Shown: positions 1 to 6,020, numbered from the stretch's first letter. The stretch is DNA of 8,293 bases from Devosia sp. (GCA_028290245.1 JAQGKG010000477.1:1-8293); one strand, 5' to 3'. Notes: generated by a model from the letters alone, not told the origin. Numbers and translations are program-made.

Positions 1-726
1 GCCGCTGTTGGCGTTGGCGTTGGCGTTGGCGTTGGCGTTGGCGTTGGCGTTGGTGGAACTTCGGCCACTGGTAGCGGGGTCGCCAGCACTTTCACTTGAA
101 CCATTTTCAGCGGCGCGACCTTCGTTATCGGCGGGCGTGTCCGTGGTTCCATTGACCACCCGCTGTCCGTCAAAAGTAAAAACGGCGACGGAGCCGCCAC
201 CTGTGACAGTGAGGGGTTCGGCCTTTGAGACTTCAGCTTCCTGCCCAGGCACCACATCGACGACCAGATCGTTCAGGCCGTCCTGAACTTGCACAACACC
301 CCGGTCTACAGTGACCTGTGAAGCGCTTTGGCTCACCGAAACCGTGAATTTGGTGCCTTTGACGACCGCTGCCAGAAAAGGAGTCTGGATCGAGAAATGC
401 TGGACGTTGCGGCGCTGCACGTCCACGCTCAACAGGCCAGACTCCTGCTCGATACTGGTGATGTTCCCGACACCTTCGTGCAACAGAATTTGCGTGCCCG
501 GTGCCAGTTCAACGGTTTCTGCCCCGCGGATCAGGCCCACCCGACCATCAGCGCCGGTCTTGAGGCTTTGGCCATCGTCGATTACGGCCCCTCGCTCTAG
601 TGGCGTCCATTTTCCGCCGGCAAAGTGTTCCGCGGTTCCGCGCACCCGGTCGACCATCCAGCCCTCGGCGTGACAGGGCAATACCAGTGTGGCGAACAGC
701 GCCACTTGAGCAACAATCTTGAACAT
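1..726 (-). CDS. Exported FecR-domain protein, 3' end outside window
   Basis: The reading frame is open from an ATG at 726 to the window edge (242 codons), so the C-terminus is missing. Residues 1-20 form a signal peptide: MFK, a hydrophobic core, then PCHA before EGW. Residues about 25-150 read as a FecR domain, with the typical core AAVVKGTKFTVSV at 119-131 followed by VDRGVVQVQD. There is no N-terminal cytoplasmic anti-sigma segment or transmembrane helix as in FecI/FecR iron signalling, so this is a stand-alone periplasmic or secreted FecR-domain protein. Such proteins are common in alphaproteobacteria and their function is poorly known. After about residue 195 the chain becomes polar and low in complexity and ends in Asn-Ala dipeptides (225-240). 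A GGAAAG ribosome site lies just before the ATG. Upstream are candidate response-regulator boxes shared with the PepSY operon. The family call is secure; the role is not known. Confidence 0.85.
   Translation of the reverse strand, partial: MFKIVAQVALFATLVLPCHAEGWMVDRVRGTAEHFAGGKWTPLERGAVIDDGQSLKTGADGRVGLIRGAETVELAPGTQILLHEGVGNITSIEQESGLLSVDVQRRNVQHFSIQTPFLAAVVKGTKFTVSVSQSASQVTVDRGVVQVQDGLNDLVVDVVPGQEAEVSKAEPLTVTGGGSVAVFTFDGQRVVNGTTDTPADNEGRAAENGSSESAGDPATSGRSSTNANANANANANANANSG
7..54. repeat. Hexanucleotide tandem repeat (GTTGGC)7 plus GTTGGT
   Basis: Seven perfect GTTGGC units occupy 7-48, followed by one variant GTTGGT at 49-54. On the minus strand, in the frame of the FecR-domain gene, they encode Thr-Asn followed by seven Ala-Asn pairs. 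The unit length is a multiple of three, so slippage would change protein length without breaking the frame. The repeat stops at position 6 (the next codons give Ser-Gly), so the tail continues beyond the window in another composition. Confidence 0.9.
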
Positions 727-796
727 GAGCTTTCCATCCGCATTCTCGCGTATGAAAGCATCGGTCGGCCCGCTTACCAAATCCCTACCGGGAAAA

Positions 797-830
797 CTGC
801 AAAACACTGACGACCGCAACATCTTTACAA
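797..830 (-). promoter_or_regulatory. Candidate response-regulator boxes upstream of the FecR-domain gene
   Basis: On the minus strand TTGCAG (802-797) and TCGTCA (813-808) lie exactly 11 bp apart, and a second pair, TTGTAA (830-825) and TTGCGG (819-814), also lies 11 bp apart. The stretch 798-811 (plus TGCAAAACACTGAC) matches 12 of 14 bases of 4188-4201 upstream of the PepSY/two-component operon. Direct hexamers repeated each helical turn are the usual binding pattern of OmpR/PhoB-family regulators. That this regulator binds here is inference. The first pair lies about 70-90 bp upstream of the FecR start codon. Confidence 0.35.
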
Positions 831-847
831 GCGCAGTGAAGAGAGTG

Positions 848-880
848 TTAGCGCAACCTTACAGGAAGATTACAAGACGC
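848..880. promoter_or_regulatory. Three 11-bp phased TTA(C/G) units in divergent region
   Basis: The plus strand reads TTAGCGCAACC, TTACAGGAAGA, TTACAAGACGC in consecutive 11-bp units starting at 848, 859 and 870. The last unit matches TTACAAAACGC at 4187-4197 in 10 of 11 bases. On the minus strand the pair is TTGTAA-N5-CTGTAA, similar in design to OmpR-family direct-repeat operators. It lies between the FecR-domain gene and the small-protein cluster, so it could serve either. The match is by eye and could partly be chance. Confidence 0.35.
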
Positions 881-917
881 CAAGGCAGTTTTTAATGAGA
901 TATATCAGTAGTTTAGT

Positions 918-942
918 GAAACCAACAATCCGCATCCTCGTT
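918..942 (+). promoter_or_regulatory. Possible EcfG-type promoter (GAAAC-N16-CGTT)
   Basis: GAAAC at 918-922 and CGTT at 939-942 are separated by 16 bases, the spacing of alphaproteobacterial general stress response promoters (GGAAC-N16/17-CGTT). The -35 element has one mismatch at its second, normally conserved G, which weakens the call. It lies 29 bp before the ATG at 972 and is in the right place to drive the first small-protein gene. Confidence 0.3.
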
Positions 943-971
943 GTTGCTGCTGTGCAACCCTGGAGGCTAAT

Positions 972-1175
972 ATGCCAATCGAGCGAGAGACTATTGTAGA
1001 GCGTGCTCCGAGCGAAACGGTGGTGGTTGAAAGCGGCAGTCCGTTCCGCATCGTCGGCATCATTCTTGCCCTCGTAGTAGCAGCCCTGCTTTTGCTCTGG
1101 CTGGTCAGTGGCGGCATTTCGAGCAATGGCGACGCGATCAACGTCGATCTGCCCAATGTCACCGTAACCCAATAA
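972..1175 (+). CDS. Small single-pass membrane protein (67 aa)
   Basis: A strong ribosome site, GGAGG at 962-966, sits five bases before the ATG. The N-terminal 26 residues are charged (RETIVERAPSE) and are followed by one transmembrane helix at about 27-46 (IVGIILALVVAALLLLWLV), a Ser-Gly-rich turn, and a short tail ending in INVDLPNVTVTQ. Small proteins of this layout, one helix plus an acidic or beta-like tail with a DVDxPxVxV pattern, recur in alphaproteobacteria; I know of no assigned function. The strand is preferred over the overlapping minus-strand ORFs because only this frame has the ribosome site and a sensible membrane protein. A possible EcfG-type promoter lies upstream, so stress induction is a guess. 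Confidence 0.75.
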   Translation: MPIERETIVERAPSETVVVESGSPFRIVGIILALVVAALLLLWLVSGGISSNGDAINVDLPNVTVTQ

Positions 1176-1180
1176 TCGCG

Positions 1181-1351
1181 ATGACACTAAACCCGCGCAC
1201 GCGGCGCATACGGGCAGTTACTGCAAGGGTCGTGACCATCGCGACCCTCGCAATCATACTGTTCATGCCCAAGATCGAACCGGACGCGTTTAGCGCGCCC
1301 ACTGTCATGAGTTTCGCCGTTGCCATGGTTCAGTCCCAGGCTCTGGACTGA
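1181..1351 (+). CDS. Small hydrophobic protein (56 aa), hypothetical
   Basis: The ATG lies five bases after the stop codon of the 67-residue membrane protein gene and the ORF ends at TGA 1349-1351. The product begins MTLNPRTRRIRAVTARVV: a strongly basic N-terminus, then a hydrophobic stretch at about 16-29, then PKIEPD and an Ala/Met-rich tail ending in QSQALD. No ribosome site is visible, so translation would rely on coupling to the gene before it. Third codon positions are mostly G or C, as in the neighbours. No family is recognised. It may be a small membrane protein or a chance ORF; its position between two better supported small genes is the main argument for it. Confidence 0.35.
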   Translation: MTLNPRTRRIRAVTARVVTIATLAIILFMPKIEPDAFSAPTVMSFAVAMVQSQALD

Positions 1352-1390
1352 ACATCAGGCACTCCGGCTTGCGGAATAACGGAGATAGAG

Positions 1391-1531
1391 ATGGTCACGC
1401 TATTACTTGTATCGGCCTTCATGCTTGCGCTTTGCACCGCCGCGGCTGGCCTTATTGCCAGCGCACAGAACAATGCCGACGCAAACGAGGCCGCACTGAG
1501 CGACAATGTTGGCGCAGACCTGCAGGTCTAG
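1391..1531 (+). CDS. Small protein with signal-peptide-like N-terminus (46 aa)
   Basis: The ATG at 1391 is preceded by GGAG at 1381-1384 with good spacing. The product starts MVTLLLVSAFMLALCTAAAG, a hydrophobic segment that could be a signal peptide ending near IASA, or a membrane anchor. A polar acidic tail (QNNADANEAALSDN) of about 20 residues follows. The cysteine at 15 is not in a proper lipobox. The stop codon TAG (1529-1531) shares the palindrome CTAG with the stop of the converging sensor kinase gene. No family is recognised. The gene probably belongs with the two small genes before it. Confidence 0.45.
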   Translation: MVTLLLVSAFMLALCTAAAGLIASAQNNADANEAALSDNVGADLQV

Positions 1532-2892
1532 CCGGATAGCGATGCCGTAGCTTGTGCCAACGGCAGGACAATGGTCACCACAAGTCCACCGATCTGGGCG
1601 CGGTCATAGGTGATCGCCCCGTTGTTGATTTCGAGGATTTCTGCAGCAATCGCCAACCCAAGCCCGGACCCTGGCAGCGTCTGGTCAAGCCGAAGTCCCC
1701 TGGTGCCCAGGGACTTGAGCTGATCATCGGGAATGCCGGGCCCATCGTCGCAGATTTCCAGAACAGCCTTGTCCGCCTCGCGTCTGGTCCTGATGATTAC
1801 TCGGCTGACCGCCCACTTTGAGGCGTTTTCGAGCGTCATTCCGACCAGTTCCATGAGGTCCTGTCGATGCAAGTCCACCCAGCAGTCGTCGCTGAGTTCA
1901 GCGGCCCAGTGCAGGGTTTCCCCTCGACCAGTCTTCTTAAGCACCGTCAATGTGCGGAGCACCGAGGTATTGAGAGATGACCGCGATGAGTGGGCAGTGG
2001 TCCGCACCCGCAGTGCAGCCAGCCGCATCTGGTAATCGACCCGTTCAGACATTTCGAAGCTGAGTTGCTGCAGCAATTCGGCTTCTTCCTTGCTGCCTTT
2101 TTCGGCAAGTCGCTCCGCAATGCCATGCAATACCGCCAGCGGTGTTTTGAGCCCGTGCGCAAGGTCCGCGGCCCGGGACCGAGCGCGATCCATCATGACC
2201 TCTCGAGCGTCGAGCAGGTCGTTGACTTCATTGACCAGTGGGCCAAGCTCGGTTGGAAAGGGACCTTCGAGACGACCAGCCTCGCCGCGCCGGACGGCCT
2301 CAAGGGCAACTTTGACGCGGCTGATCGGCGATAGCCCCAATTTGATCTGCAGCCATGCAGCAAGAATGATCAATGCACCCAATAGCAGCAGCACCTGGGT
2401 CGCTTCACGCCCGAACCGCTGTGTTGCCTCAAGGATCGGGCCATGGTCCTGGGCCACGCTAACGCGATAGGTTCGGGGTCCCGAAGGGCCGGCTATTTCC
2501 AGGCTGCGGGTCAGGATAATGAGGCGCCGGCCGTCTGGACCCAGGCCGTGATAGATGCCCTCACCCCTATTCGGCGCTTCGATGACAAAGTCCCACAGGG
2601 AACGCGACCGGGCGATCTGCCCGTTATCGACAGCCTCCACCTGCCAATAACGTCCCCCAAATGGCGTGGCGTATCGGGGATCCGGCAGAGGCGCACTCAG
2701 GCTGGGCACATCGCTCGACGGTGTGATGACCGCGGCTAGCCGACCAATGGTGGCATCAAGGTCCTGGCGCGTCGAGCTCTCGATATTAGCGCTGAACAGG
2801 TATTGCAGGGCAAAGCCTGCGACCACTAGGGACGCCAACACCCAGATAATGGCTAGCCCCATCATGCGCAGCCGCAATGAGTAGAGGCTCAA
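1528..2892 (-). CDS. PhoQ-like membrane sensor histidine kinase
   Basis: It senses a periplasmic signal and phosphorylates the response regulator encoded just upstream. Residues about 11-33 and 166-184 are transmembrane helices enclosing a periplasmic sensor region of roughly 130 residues. A HAMP-like linker follows at about 185-235. The H-box DLAHGLKTPLAVL puts the phospho-accepting histidine at 246; its HGLKTPLAVL form is typical of the PhoQ-like group. The N-box has Asn356 (ENASKW), the G1 box DDGPGIP is at 382-388 and the G2 box GSGLGLA at 408-414, so the kinase looks complete. The start is TTG (2892-2890), overlapping the regulator's TGA as TTGA, which indicates translational coupling. 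A start at the ATG codons encoding residues 10-11 is possible but would shorten the cytoplasmic N-terminus. The pair resembles FeuPQ or PhoPQ systems; the ligand is unknown. Confidence 0.9.
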   Translation of the reverse strand: MSLYSLRLRMMGLAIIWVLASLVVAGFALQYLFSANIESSTRQDLDATIGRLAAVITPSSDVPSLSAPLPDPRYATPFGGRYWQVEAVDNGQIARSRSLWDFVIEAPNRGEGIYHGLGPDGRRLIILTRSLEIAGPSGPRTYRVSVAQDHGPILEATQRFGREATQVLLLLGALIILAAWLQIKLGLSPISRVKVALEAVRRGEAGRLEGPFPTELGPLVNEVNDLLDAREVMMDRARSRAADLAHGLKTPLAVLHGIAERLAEKGSKEEAELLQQLSFEMSERVDYQMRLAALRVRTTAHSSRSSLNTSVLRTLTVLKKTGRGETLHWAAELSDDCWVDLHRQDLMELVGMTLENASKWAVSRVIIRTRREADKAVLEICDDGPGIPDDQLKSLGTRGLRLDQTLPGSGLGLAIAAEILEINNGAITYDRAQIGGLVVTIVLPLAQATASLSG

Positions 2893-3551
2893 TATCCGTC
2901 ACCCAATGCATAGCCAAAGCCGCGCCGCGTCTTGATTACGTCAGCACCCAGGCGTTTTCGCACGCGGGCGACCAGCACCTCAACGGCGTTGGATTCTCGT
3001 TCAAAGTCCTGATTGTAGATGTGTTCCGTTATCTCGAGTTGCGAGATGACCCGTCCGCGCCGGTGCACTAAATAGGACACAAGCTTGAACTCTTGCGGCG
3101 TGAGGTCCATGGGCATGCCATCGATCGTCACTTCCATGGTGCGAAGATCGAGCAGGTATTTTCCGAAAACTATCCGAGAGGACGCCAGCCCGTTGGCGCG
3201 GCGGACCAGAGCGCGCAAGCGGGCGACAATCTCCTGAACGTGGAAAGGCTTGACCACGTAGTCGTCGGCACCCGCCTCTATGCCGTCAACGCGTTCCTCC
3301 CATTGTCCCCGGGCGGTCAGGATCAAGACCGGGGTCAGGCGGCCTGCGGCGCGCCAGCGCTTCAGAATGGTGAGGCCATCGATCTGCGGCAGCCCCAGAT
3401 CAAGAATTATTGCATCATAGACTTCGGTGTCTCCTCGAAACCAGGCGACCTCGCCGTCTCTTTCTCGCTCGACGCCGAAGCCCGCCTTAGTCAGCGATGT
3501 CGTCAGCGTTTCGGCAATCCTGTCGTCATCCTCGGCCACCAGTATGCGCAT
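2889..3551 (-). CDS. OmpR/PhoB-family response regulator
   Basis: This is the DNA-binding partner of the adjacent sensor kinase. The receiver domain (1 to about 118) has the acidic pocket EDDD at 7-10, phospho-accepting Asp51 (ILDLGLP), Thr79 (ILTARG) and Lys101 (VVKPFH). The C-terminal winged helix (about 128-220) has the usual LTPQEFKLVSYLV, the recognition region ESNAVEVLVARVRKRL and the wing IKTRRGFGYAL. At 220 residues the length is normal. The ATG follows the stop codon of the PepSY-like gene with no bases between (TAG|ATG), so the two are co-translated. The architecture is that of the PhoP/FeuP type. By inference it autoregulates through the phased hexamers at 4187-4203 and may act on similar boxes upstream of the FecR-domain gene. 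Confidence 0.93.
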   Translation of the reverse strand: MRILVAEDDDRIAETLTTSLTKAGFGVERERDGEVAWFRGDTEVYDAIILDLGLPQIDGLTILKRWRAAGRLTPVLILTARGQWEERVDGIEAGADDYVVKPFHVQEIVARLRALVRRANGLASSRIVFGKYLLDLRTMEVTIDGMPMDLTPQEFKLVSYLVHRRGRVISQLEITEHIYNQDFERESNAVEVLVARVRKRLGADVIKTRRGFGYALGDGY

Positions 3552-4160
3552 CTATTGCTCCACATGCTGGCCCGAGAGGGCGTAATAATATTCCGTGCTG
3601 ACTTTGCCCGTTGGCGTCAGCACTGTCACTGCATAGAGCAGAAAGCCACGCACCTGCTGCAACTCGGCGTTGATGACCTCGCCGCCGGTCCGGCTCCTGA
3701 TATCGGGAAGGATTGTCGACAAGGCCACTGCCCTCCCGGACTCCACCGCCGCCAAAACATCGCTTTCCGATAGCTCGGGACTGGCTGCTGGAACGCTGGG
3801 CGCGTTGGGTGTTTCGCTGGATGGCGAGGTTGTCACCGTTCCGATGCCCGGGGCAGCATCGCCTGTACCGTTTTGGCCAGCATTGCCAATGCCTTGAGAG
3901 CCACCGTTGTTCCCGTTGCCATTGCCGCCGGCGTTGGAATTGCCATTCGCCTCAGAAGCGCTATTGCCGTTTCCGCCGGCATTTTCGTTTGCGTTACCAC
4001 CGGCATTGCCATTGCCGTTACCACCGGCGTTGCCGTTGTCGTTGCCCTGGCCGTTTTCACTGCCTTGCCCGTTACCATTGCCATTGCCCTGCGCCCAGGT
4101 GGGTTCAGTGCCGACAAGTGCAAGGAATGCTAGGGTTGCAGCGATTGATCTGCGGTTCAT
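3552..4160 (-). CDS. Exported PepSY-like protein with Asn/Gly-rich repeat region
   Basis: Residues 1-23 form a signal peptide (MNRRSIAATLAFLALVG, cleavage probably after TWA). Residues 24-100 are almost only Gly, Asn, Gln, Ser and Ala and contain an octapeptide repeat of the form NAGGNGNG, in register at 44-83 with one degenerate copy. A Pro/Ser linker leads to a PepSY-like domain at about 128-200: DVLAAVESGRAVALSTIL, TGGEVINAEL, LLYAVTVLTPTGKVSTEYYY, and a final ALSGQHVEQ. Single PepSY proteins encoded with a two-component system are a common arrangement in proteobacteria; a periplasmic role in tuning the sensor is a frequent proposal, not shown here. The long Asn/Gly linker is unusual and could let the domain reach through or bind the cell wall (speculation). 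This is the first gene of the operon and abuts the regulator gene. Confidence 0.8.
   Translation of the reverse strand: MNRRSIAATLAFLALVGTEPTWAQGNGNGNGQGSENGQGNDNGNAGGNGNGNAGGNANENAGGNGNSASEANGNSNAGGNGNGNNGGSQGIGNAGQNGTGDAAPGIGTVTTSPSSETPNAPSVPAASPELSESDVLAAVESGRAVALSTILPDIRSRTGGEVINAELQQVRGFLLYAVTVLTPTGKVSTEYYYALSGQHVEQ
3993..4034. repeat. 24-bp spaced direct repeat coding for NAGGN octapeptides
   Basis: GTTACCACCGGCATTGCC at 3993-4010 recurs as GTTACCACCGGCGTTGCC at 4017-4034 (17 of 18 bases identical), a 24-bp period. This is the DNA trace of the eight-residue Asn/Gly repeat in the PepSY-like protein. More diverged copies continue at 3907-3992. Confidence 0.7.
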
Positions 4161-4186
4161 GGCATCAACTCATAACTCTATGACGC

Positions 4187-4203
4187 TTACAAAACGCTGA
4201 CAG
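4187..4203 (-). promoter_or_regulatory. Candidate autoregulatory box of the two-component operon
   Basis: On the minus strand CTGTCA (4203-4198), five bases GCGTT, then TTGTAA (4192-4187) form tandem hexamers with an 11-bp period. This is the geometry bound by OmpR/PhoB-family dimers. The box is 27-43 bp upstream of the PepSY ATG, where an activator would contact the -35 region. Similar boxes occur at 797-830 and 848-880. No convincing sigma-70 -35 is visible, which fits activator dependence. Confidence 0.4.
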
Positions 4204-4294
4204 GCGGCGTCACGGTTGCATCAGGGCGTCTGTGCTAGCTTTCGGTCGTTGGCGTCCGAGATCCCATGCTGTGTCCCGTTCGTCATTTCAGTGT

Positions 4295-4334
4295 TCGGCA
4301 TCGACAAGTAACGCCCCCGTGTTGTCGATGCCGA
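4295..4334. repeat. Perfect 13-bp inverted repeat, 14-nt loop
   Basis: TCGGCATCGACAA (4295-4307) pairs with TTGTCGATGCCGA (4322-4334) without mismatch around the loop at 4308-4321. It lies in the divergent region between the two-component operon and the small plus-strand gene at 4367. Neither side has a T-run, so it is not a standard intrinsic terminator. It could be an operator, a leader hairpin for the plus-strand gene, or a remnant of a repeated element. Confidence 0.75.
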
Positions 4335-4366
4335 CATCTGCTCAATCAACATGTCGGAATGGTCGC

Positions 4367-4630
4367 ATGATCCATGAGGATGCCGAAGCCTACCTTACCC
4401 GGTACCGGGCCCTGCTCAAGGCATGGACAATGGCGGTGGCCGGTTTTGCCGATGGAGACAGCGATATGATGTTTCATCAGCTCGAAACAGGGCAGAAAGA
4501 ACTCGCTCGCATTGCCGAGGCATTTCCTGAGAAGAGCTATGACATCGACATGTTGATCAACTCGCGCAGCAGAAGCTGGGCTGGTTTCACTGCCGAACGC
4601 TTGCCCCGTCCGGCGCATCGACGTACTTAA
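4367..4630 (+). CDS. Small hypothetical cytoplasmic protein (87 aa)
   Basis: The product begins MIHEDAEAYLTRYRALLKAW and is soluble and mostly helical in character (FHQLETGQKELARIAEAF), with a basic tail ending in RPAHRRT. No signal peptide or transmembrane helix is seen and no family is recognised. The frame stays open upstream to an ATG at 4232, but those 45 extra residues cross the 13-bp inverted repeat and look non-coding, so the ATG at 4367 is chosen; a weak GGAATGG lies before it. The opposite-strand ORF over the same bases has a less protein-like composition. The gene stands alone, divergent from the two-component operon and convergent with the coiled-coil gene. Confidence 0.5.
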   Translation: MIHEDAEAYLTRYRALLKAWTMAVAGFADGDSDMMFHQLETGQKELARIAEAFPEKSYDIDMLINSRSRSWAGFTAERLPRPAHRRT

Positions 4631-4793
4631 CCGATGCATTCGGAAGTTATCGGATCTGGCCTGTTATCTGTCTATCCCGGCTAACACGATGCATCCGAAC
4701 GCACTTGGTGACAGGAGCTCAAGGGCTGCTTGGAACCGTCCTGCCGCAGATAACTGAGCTTTGACCCTCCGAGTATATCAGGTGGTACGCTTG

Positions 4794-4820
4794 GATAGCC
4801 GATGAATGCAATCGGCTATC
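4794..4820 (-). terminator. Hairpin at the 3' end of the coiled-coil gene
   Basis: GATAGCCGAT (4794-4803) and ATCGGCTATC (4811-4820) form a perfect 10-bp stem with a 7-base loop. The stop codon (4818-4816) of the coiled-coil gene lies inside the stem. No T-run follows on either strand, so it may be a weak terminator or an mRNA-end stabiliser rather than a full intrinsic terminator. Confidence 0.45.
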
Positions 4821-5967
4821 GGGCACGCTCGAACTGCAGATCGGCGAGCGTGCAACCCTCAGCAGAACCAATGGTGAAGCCACTGCCAGTTCGAGTAACG
4901 GGGCAGGTCATCGGGAAGGTGGCGTTGCCAAGTGCGCCCGAGGGGTTGGACAGCACAAGTTCGGTATCACTCAGCGCATAAGTCCCCTCGACAGAACGTC
5001 CGTTGCGGCTGGTCAGCTTGAAAGCGTTGTCATTGCCCAGCGCGAGCACAAGCCCCTGAGCCGGACCAGATGTATTGACGACAAAGCTGCCTTGCTTGGC
5101 CGCATTATCGGCTTCGGCGCTCGTCTCTTTGATGCGCTGTTCCAGAGCCGAGAGTTCCTCTCCACGCGAGGTTATGCTCTGGGCAAGCTGCTCTACCTGG
5201 GGCTGCAGCTGATCGCGCTGGGACTGGTAGCCCTCGACCTCCTGGTTCAACTGGTCACGCCGTGCAGACAAGTCTGCAACTTGCCCCTGCAACGCGGACA
5301 ACTCGCTGCCTGCGGTCTCAGTTTGGCTTGTTAGATCCGTGATCTGTGTCTGGGCGGCGGTGAGTTGTTCGCGTGCAGCCTGCAACTGGGACTGAGTTTC
5401 TGCGAGGGTGGCGGTGGCTGCTGCAGCTTCCTCGGTCAGTTGTGCCGCATTCGCTGTCGTTGAGGCCTCCTGTTCGCGAGCAGCTGCGACCCGCGCGCCT
5501 ATGGCAGTCAATTGCTGGTTCGCCGCTTCGACTTGGGATGTGAGTTCTCCTTGCTGGGCGAGCAGCGAGTCAGTTTGCTTCTGCGCTTCGGCCTGTTCGG
5601 TCTTGCGCGTTTCCACCTCACCGCGCTGTGTTTCGAGAGCCGAAGTGACATTTGTCAGCTCATCTTGTCTTGCAGTCAGATCATTGTTGACGTTCGAAAG
5701 CGATGCAGTCGCTGCGGCGAGGTCTTGCTGCGCGCTCGCCAATTGTTCCTGCGTGTCGGCTAGGCTGCCCCCAGCGCTCTCGCGTTCAGCCAACCGAGCG
5801 GCGACGTCATCGCGCTCTGAGGTGAGTGTCGCGATAGTCTGTTGCTGCTGCCCCGCCTGGCTTGAGCCGTTGATCCAAGATGCCAGGAACGCAAGCCAAC
5901 CAGCGGCTGCAACGATCAGAATGAATATGACGAGAGGTTCGCGCAGGCGTTGCGACAAGTTGCTCAT
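4816..5967 (-). CDS. Membrane-anchored periplasmic coiled-coil protein
   Basis: The chain (383 aa) starts MSNLSQRLREP, followed by one transmembrane helix at about 12-33 (LVIFILIVAAAGWLAFLASWI). A long Gln/Ala/Glu-rich coiled coil runs from about 40 to 290 (repeated forms such as AQQDLAAAT, ESQRDQLQPQVEQL). A compact C-terminal domain of about 85 residues follows (GSFVVNTSGPAQGLVLAL, VEGTYALSDTELVLS), with Cys355 and Cys372 placed to form a disulphide, which fits a periplasmic location. No catalytic motif is seen, and I do not recognise the C-terminal domain. The frame is open to a TTG at 6036, but the ATG at 5967 is chosen because the EcfG-type promoter ends about 28 bp before it and GGGGA lies at a suitable distance. 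A structural or envelope-stress role is inferred from shape and promoter only. Confidence 0.8.
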   Translation of the reverse strand: MSNLSQRLREPLVIFILIVAAAGWLAFLASWINGSSQAGQQQQTIATLTSERDDVAARLAERESAGGSLADTQEQLASAQQDLAAATASLSNVNNDLTARQDELTNVTSALETQRGEVETRKTEQAEAQKQTDSLLAQQGELTSQVEAANQQLTAIGARVAAAREQEASTTANAAQLTEEAAAATATLAETQSQLQAAREQLTAAQTQITDLTSQTETAGSELSALQGQVADLSARRDQLNQEVEGYQSQRDQLQPQVEQLAQSITSRGEELSALEQRIKETSAEADNAAKQGSFVVNTSGPAQGLVLALGNDNAFKLTSRNGRSVEGTYALSDTELVLSNPSGALGNATFPMTCPVTRTGSGFTIGSAEGCTLADLQFERAR

Positions 5968-5995
5968 TACAGGGTCCCCAAGATGCTCAGGCCAC

Positions 5996-6020
5996 AACGC
6001 CAGTGCACCACAGGCGTTCC
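5996..6020 (-). promoter_or_regulatory. EcfG-type general stress promoter (GGAAC-N16-CGTT)
   Basis: On the minus strand GGAAC (6020-6016), 16 bases, then CGTT (5999-5996) match the consensus of the alphaproteobacterial stress sigma factor EcfG exactly. Transcription would start near 5985-5990, giving a leader of about 20 bases to the ATG at 5967. This both supports that start codon and suggests induction of the coiled-coil gene by the PhyR-NepR-EcfG pathway (the pathway itself is not in the window). Confidence 0.65.

Noticed and set aside
311..673. Plus-strand ORFs opposite the FecR-domain gene
   Set aside because: The minus frame gives a signal peptide and the FecR core motif, so these are shadows.
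870..1187. Minus-strand ORFs over the 67-residue membrane protein
   Set aside because: The plus frame has an ideal GGAGG ribosome site and a clear transmembrane helix; the minus frames have neither.
3093..3773. 226-residue plus-strand ORF opposite the response regulator
   Set aside because: The minus strand carries complete receiver and winged-helix domains; the plus frame shows no family signature.
3907..4090. Repeat-rich stretch considered as a CRISPR or satellite array
   Set aside because: The repeats are short, in frame and diverged, and explained by the Asn/Gly octapeptide coding region.
3713..4200. Long plus-strand ORFs opposite the PepSY-like gene, rich in His/Arg/Cys or Leu/Pro
   Set aside because: They are antisense shadows of the Asn/Gly codon repeats; the minus frame has a signal peptide and a PepSY-like domain.
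4346..4639. 97-residue minus-strand ORF over the small gene at 4367
   Set aside because: It has no ribosome site and a less protein-like composition; judged a shadow, though the choice is not certain.
4632..4700. Near-direct repeat CGATGCATTCGGA / CGATGCATCCGAA
   Set aside because: It is short, partly a self-palindrome (GATGCATC) and has no further copies in view, so too weak to call an element or attachment site.
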